Below are positions 61,332 to 64,000 of a DNA stretch of 64,000 nt, one piece after another. The translations under genes and the position numbers were made by a program. The stretch is taken from contig NZ_VTGX01000003.1 of NCBI RefSeq assembly GCF_009729095.1, positions 682,001-746,000 on the forward strand. Direction: 5' to 3'. The stretch is from Mycolicibacterium sp. CBMA 247. Lineage in GTDB: Bacteria > Actinomycetota > Actinomycetes > Mycobacteriales > Mycobacteriaceae. Positions within the stretch are counted from its first letter, which is position 1. Every line of letters starts with the position of its first letter. The notes below the pieces were generated by a model. The model did no database searches. It had not been told where the DNA came from and saw only the letters and a program-made list of their open reading frames with translations.

Positions 61332-62819
61332 TCAGAGCAGGGTTGCGCTGCCGTCGGGGTGAACCTGCACCTTCGCCCCCGCGATGTCTTGCGACATGGT
61401 GGCGGCCGCTTGTGACTCGTCGATGATCCGGGCCAGCGTACGTCCGTCCTCGGGGGTGCGCACCGCCAGGAAGGCCCGCTCCGCGCTGCCGTCGCGACCG
61501 ACCGGGGTGGTCCACGACTCCACAGTGCCGATGCCCGTCCACTGCACCTGCAGTTGACGGGTGGGCTCGGAGTCGACCTCGGATTGCACGTCTTGCCAAC
61601 GGAATTCATGCGTCGGCGGCTCGGTGCCGTACACCCCGAAACTGTGTTTGGTGAGATAACCGCCGTTGGCGGTGATCAGCCCGCGCGCCCCCGGGTTGGC
61701 CACCAACTGCTCGGCCATGGTGGCGATCGAATGGGACACGTAGTTGTTCCATGGCCCGCCGGCGAAGGTCAGGCCGCCGGTGACCGTCAGCGGCCGGGAC
61801 GGATCAGCCAGCGGCAGACCGATTTCGGCCGCCGCAACCTGCACCGCCGACGGGAAACACGAGTACACGTCCACGAACTCGACCTCGTCGACACCTACTC
61901 CGGCCAGCTCCAGAACCCGGCGTCCGGCGATCCGGATCGCTGGCGACCGGTAGAACTCGGCGCGCTCCCCGATGGCATAGGTGTCATGCGAATCCGTCCC
62001 GGCATACGGGAAAACCCAACGGTCGTTGGGGATCTGAAGATAGGTAGCCTTCTCGACGGTGGTCAGGATCAGAACCGCGCCCTGGTCGACCATGTTGTTG
62101 GAGTTCATCAACTTGGTATAGGGCCAGCTGATCATCCGGTTGTCCGGGCCCGGCTGCCAGATCTGTTCGGCCGGCAACGGATCCCGGCTCCAGGCGTGGG
62201 TGTTACCGGCCGCCACCGCGCTGAACTGTGACCACAACTCACCGATTCGCCGACGGTGCTCATCGCTGGTCTCGCCGGCTGCGATCCGCAGCGCCTGCTC
62301 GAACATCGGGTACACATAGGCCGGCCGGTCCAGGTTGATCCGGATCTCGGCCTCACCGGCCATCGGCACGCCGTCGTGCGCACCAGGCGCCTCTGGCACC
62401 GATTCGTCCTGGCGGGTCCAGTCCGGTTTGGTCCCGCGGGCCCGCAGCCGACTGCGGGTGCGCCACGTCTCGGCCCCCGCGATCAGGACCACCTCGGCCC
62501 GTCCGCCCTGCAGGTCCAGGCAGGCTTCGTTCACCAGTGTCTGCGGAACGTTGCCGCCCACTCCGGTGTAACGCGTCGTCGCCTTGTCAGCCCGGATGCG
62601 TTGCGCCAACAGCAAACCCGGATCGCGATAATGCCAGGACAGCAGGTTGACGACCCGCACCGAGTCCACCGCCTCCAGGACCCGAGGGTCTGCGGCGGCA
62701 CGGGCCGCCGCGACCATCAGGTCGACCGGCTCGACGTCCGGATCCTGGTCCCGCTGGTTGACCTGGCCGTAGCCGATGAGTACCGGGGTGCGTGGGTCGA
62801 GGGCTCTGCGGACAGCCAT
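61332..62819 (-). CDS. Thiolase-like acetyl-CoA acetyltransferase family protein
   Basis: This 495-residue protein has a thiolase-fold core: VLIGYGQVNQRD near the start, NEACLDLQGGRAEVVLIAGAE, VEFVDVYSCFPSAVQVAAAEIG and TVTGGLTFAGGPWNNYVSH. It is longer than classic thiolases because of an extra C-terminal domain of ~110 residues (residues ~385-495), like the uncharacterised thiolase-type proteins of mycobacteria such as Rv1867 as I recall. The catalytic Cys of the standard thiolase site is not obvious, so its activity is uncertain. ATG at 62819 is used. The gene lies 10 bases from the end of the aldehyde dehydrogenase gene on the same strand, so they are an operon. Confidence 0.85.
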   Translation of the reverse strand: MAVRRALDPRTPVLIGYGQVNQRDQDPDVEPVDLMVAAARAAADPRVLEAVDSVRVVNLLSWHYRDPGLLLAQRIRADKATTRYTGVGGNVPQTLVNEACLDLQGGRAEVVLIAGAETWRTRSRLRARGTKPDWTRQDESVPEAPGAHDGVPMAGEAEIRINLDRPAYVYPMFEQALRIAAGETSDEHRRRIGELWSQFSAVAAGNTHAWSRDPLPAEQIWQPGPDNRMISWPYTKLMNSNNMVDQGAVLILTTVEKATYLQIPNDRWVFPYAGTDSHDTYAIGERAEFYRSPAIRIAGRRVLELAGVGVDEVEFVDVYSCFPSAVQVAAAEIGLPLADPSRPLTVTGGLTFAGGPWNNYVSHSIATMAEQLVANPGARGLITANGGYLTKHSFGVYGTEPPTHEFRWQDVQSEVDSEPTRQLQVQWTGIGTVESWTTPVGRDGSAERAFLAVRTPEDGRTLARIIDESQAAATMSQDIAGAKVQVHPDGSATLL

Positions 62820-62829
62820 GCCCACGAAC

Positions 62830-64000
62830 CTAGCCGACGCGGTAGATGGACTTGAGAATCTGGTAGGCGGCCAATCCCTCGGGCCCCAACTCACGGCCCA
62901 TGCCACTGGATTTGACCCCGCCGAACGGCGCCCCGATGTCCAGCTGGTAGTCGTTGATCCCGATGGTGCCGGTATGTACCGAACGGGCTATGGCGGTCGC
63001 CCGCTCCACATCGGTGGACCACACCGTGCCGCCGAGGCCGAACTCGCTGTCGTTCGCGATGGCCACCGCGTCCTCGTCGCTGTCGTACGGGATGACGGCG
63101 AGCACCGGACCGAAGATCTCCTCCTGCGCGATCCGCGCCGAGTTGTCCACCTCGGAGAACACCGTCGGCGACACGAACCAGCCGTGGGGTTGATCGGCCG
63201 GAACCGACCCGCCTGCGACCAGTTTCGCCCCCTCGGCGCGGCCCACCTCGACGTAGTCCAACACCCGTTGCCGCTGCCGGGCACTGACGAGCGGCCCGAC
63301 CTCGGTCGACGGGTCCAGCGGATCGCCGACCCGCAGCCCGTCGGCCAGCGCGGCCACGGCGTCGACAACCTCGTCATAGCGCGATCGCGGGGCCAGCACG
63401 CGCGAGTTGAGGTGACAGGTTTGCCCGTTGTTGACGAACGAGGCGGTGCGCAGCCCGCGAATGGTGGCGTCCAGGTCGGCGTCATCGAGGATGATCGCCG
63501 CCGACTTGCCACCCAGCTCGAGGGTGACCGGACGCATCAACCGCCCGCATACCTCGGCGATCTTTCGCCCGGCCGCCGTCGACCCGGTGAACGCCACCTT
63601 GTCGATCCCGGGATGCGACACCAGGTGCGCCCCGGCGTCCGGTCCACCGGACAGCACGTTCAACACGCCGGGCGGCAGGCCGGCCTCAGCAGCTGCGGCC
63701 CCGAAAACCAGTGCATCCAAGGCAGTTTCGGGTGCCGCCTTGAGCACCACGGTGCAGCCCGCAGCCAGCGCAGGCGCAAACTTCATCGCGGCCAGCGCCT
63801 GCGGATAGTTCCACGGGATGATCGCCGCGACCACACCGACGGGCTCGCGCCGCACGATGGTGTGCCCGATCATGCTCGGCCGGATCTCCTCGACACCGTT
63901 GTCCACGATCAGCGCGGCGTAGTAGCGCAGCAACGCCGCGGGAAACGCGCCGTTGGCCCCGCGTGACAGGGTGAGCGGCATGCCGTTCTCCCGGCTGCAC
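62830..64000 (-). CDS. Aldehyde dehydrogenase (5' end outside window)
   Basis: This gene runs off the right edge; 390 residues of the C-terminal part are visible. They show an NAD(P)-dependent aldehyde dehydrogenase: IIPWNYPQALAAMKFAPALAAG, AFTGSTAAGRKI, the catalytic Glu in LELGGKSAAIIL and catalytic Cys in NNGQTCHLNSR, EEIFGPVLAV and APFGGVKSSGMGRELG. The residues just before the edge (ENGMPL) are a normal internal motif, so the start is further upstream. It oxidises an aldehyde to the acid; the substrate is unknown. It is followed directly by the thiolase-like gene. Confidence 0.94.
   Translation of the reverse strand, partial: CSRENGMPLTLSRGANGAFPAALLRYYAALIVDNGVEEIRPSMIGHTIVRREPVGVVAAIIPWNYPQALAAMKFAPALAAGCTVVLKAAPETALDALVFGAAAAEAGLPPGVLNVLSGGPDAGAHLVSHPGIDKVAFTGSTAAGRKIAEVCGRLMRPVTLELGGKSAAIILDDADLDATIRGLRTASFVNNGQTCHLNSRVLAPRSRYDEVVDAVAALADGLRVGDPLDPSTEVGPLVSARQRQRVLDYVEVGRAEGAKLVAGGSVPADQPHGWFVSPTVFSEVDNSARIAQEEIFGPVLAVIPYDSDEDAVAIANDSEFGLGGTVWSTDVERATAIARSVHTGTIGINDYQLDIGAPFGGVKSSGMGRELGPEGLAAYQILKSIYRVG

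Overview
The window reads as chromosomal DNA from a fast-growing mycobacterium (Mycolicibacterium-like). The base composition is uniformly GC-rich and GTG/TTG starts are common. The gene set is characteristic: an antigen 85-type mycolyltransferase, CYP125 and CYP124, MPT53 with a CcdA partner, a PimC-like mannosyltransferase, bacterioferritin beside an MFS pump and GlnA3, an F420-dependent luciferase-like oxidoreductase, a Ddn-family protein, and a degenerate cyclase paired with an MscS/cNMP channel. A complete lon gene and a POT peptide transporter argue against M. tuberculosis itself. I saw no insertion sequence, prophage, CRISPR, rRNA or tRNA gene.

Layout. 1-7.2 kb: end of a molybdopterin oxidoreductase, a secreted proline-rich protein, cyp125, a divergent membrane protein/XRE regulator pair, a GntR regulator coupled to a fatty acid hydroxylase-like protein, and an L,D-transpeptidase. 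7.2-15.6 kb: a proline-rich membrane protein, POT transporter, threonine dehydratase, thioesterase, acidic mini-protein, ccdA-mpt53, F420 oxidoreductase and secreted proteins. 15.7-24.4 kb: cyp124, a cupredoxin lipoprotein, a glycosyltransferase, dienelactone hydrolase, SDR, a D-aminoacylase-type amidohydrolase coupled to an NTF2-like protein, and glnA3. 24.4-33 kb: a carboxymuconolactone decarboxylase-family protein, MFS pump, bacterioferritin, an IdeR-box-like site, an unknown protein with bfd, enoyl-CoA hydratase, an EthD-like protein, an FUSC-like protein and a hotdog thioesterase.

33-41 kb: a TPR protein, deaminase, GH13 hydrolase, DUF1810-type protein, and the pseudo-cyclase/MscS-cNMP pair. 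41-50.7 kb: mycolyltransferase, Mo oxidoreductase, SDR/quinone reductase pair, DUF222-HNH protein, lon and an MFS carrier. 50.7-57.4 kb: a tandem glycine riboswitch ahead of cycA, Ddn-like and TfoX-like proteins, a DUF2236 enzyme between two paralogous mini membrane proteins, a lipoprotein, DUF72 and a ferredoxin reductase. 57.5-61.3 kb: a two-gene module of a wHTH-like protein and a 1043-residue double P-loop ATPase, the best candidate for an undescribed system. 61.3-64 kb: a thiolase-like protein and an aldehyde dehydrogenase cut by the window edge.

Two regulatory themes recur. Three KstR-like palindromes (upstream of cyp125, the decarboxylase-family gene and the enoyl-CoA hydratase) link these genes to sterol catabolism. 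The bacterioferritin and bfd genes diverge from a region holding an IdeR-like iron box. The only gap above 300 bases (50744-51154) contains the riboswitch.
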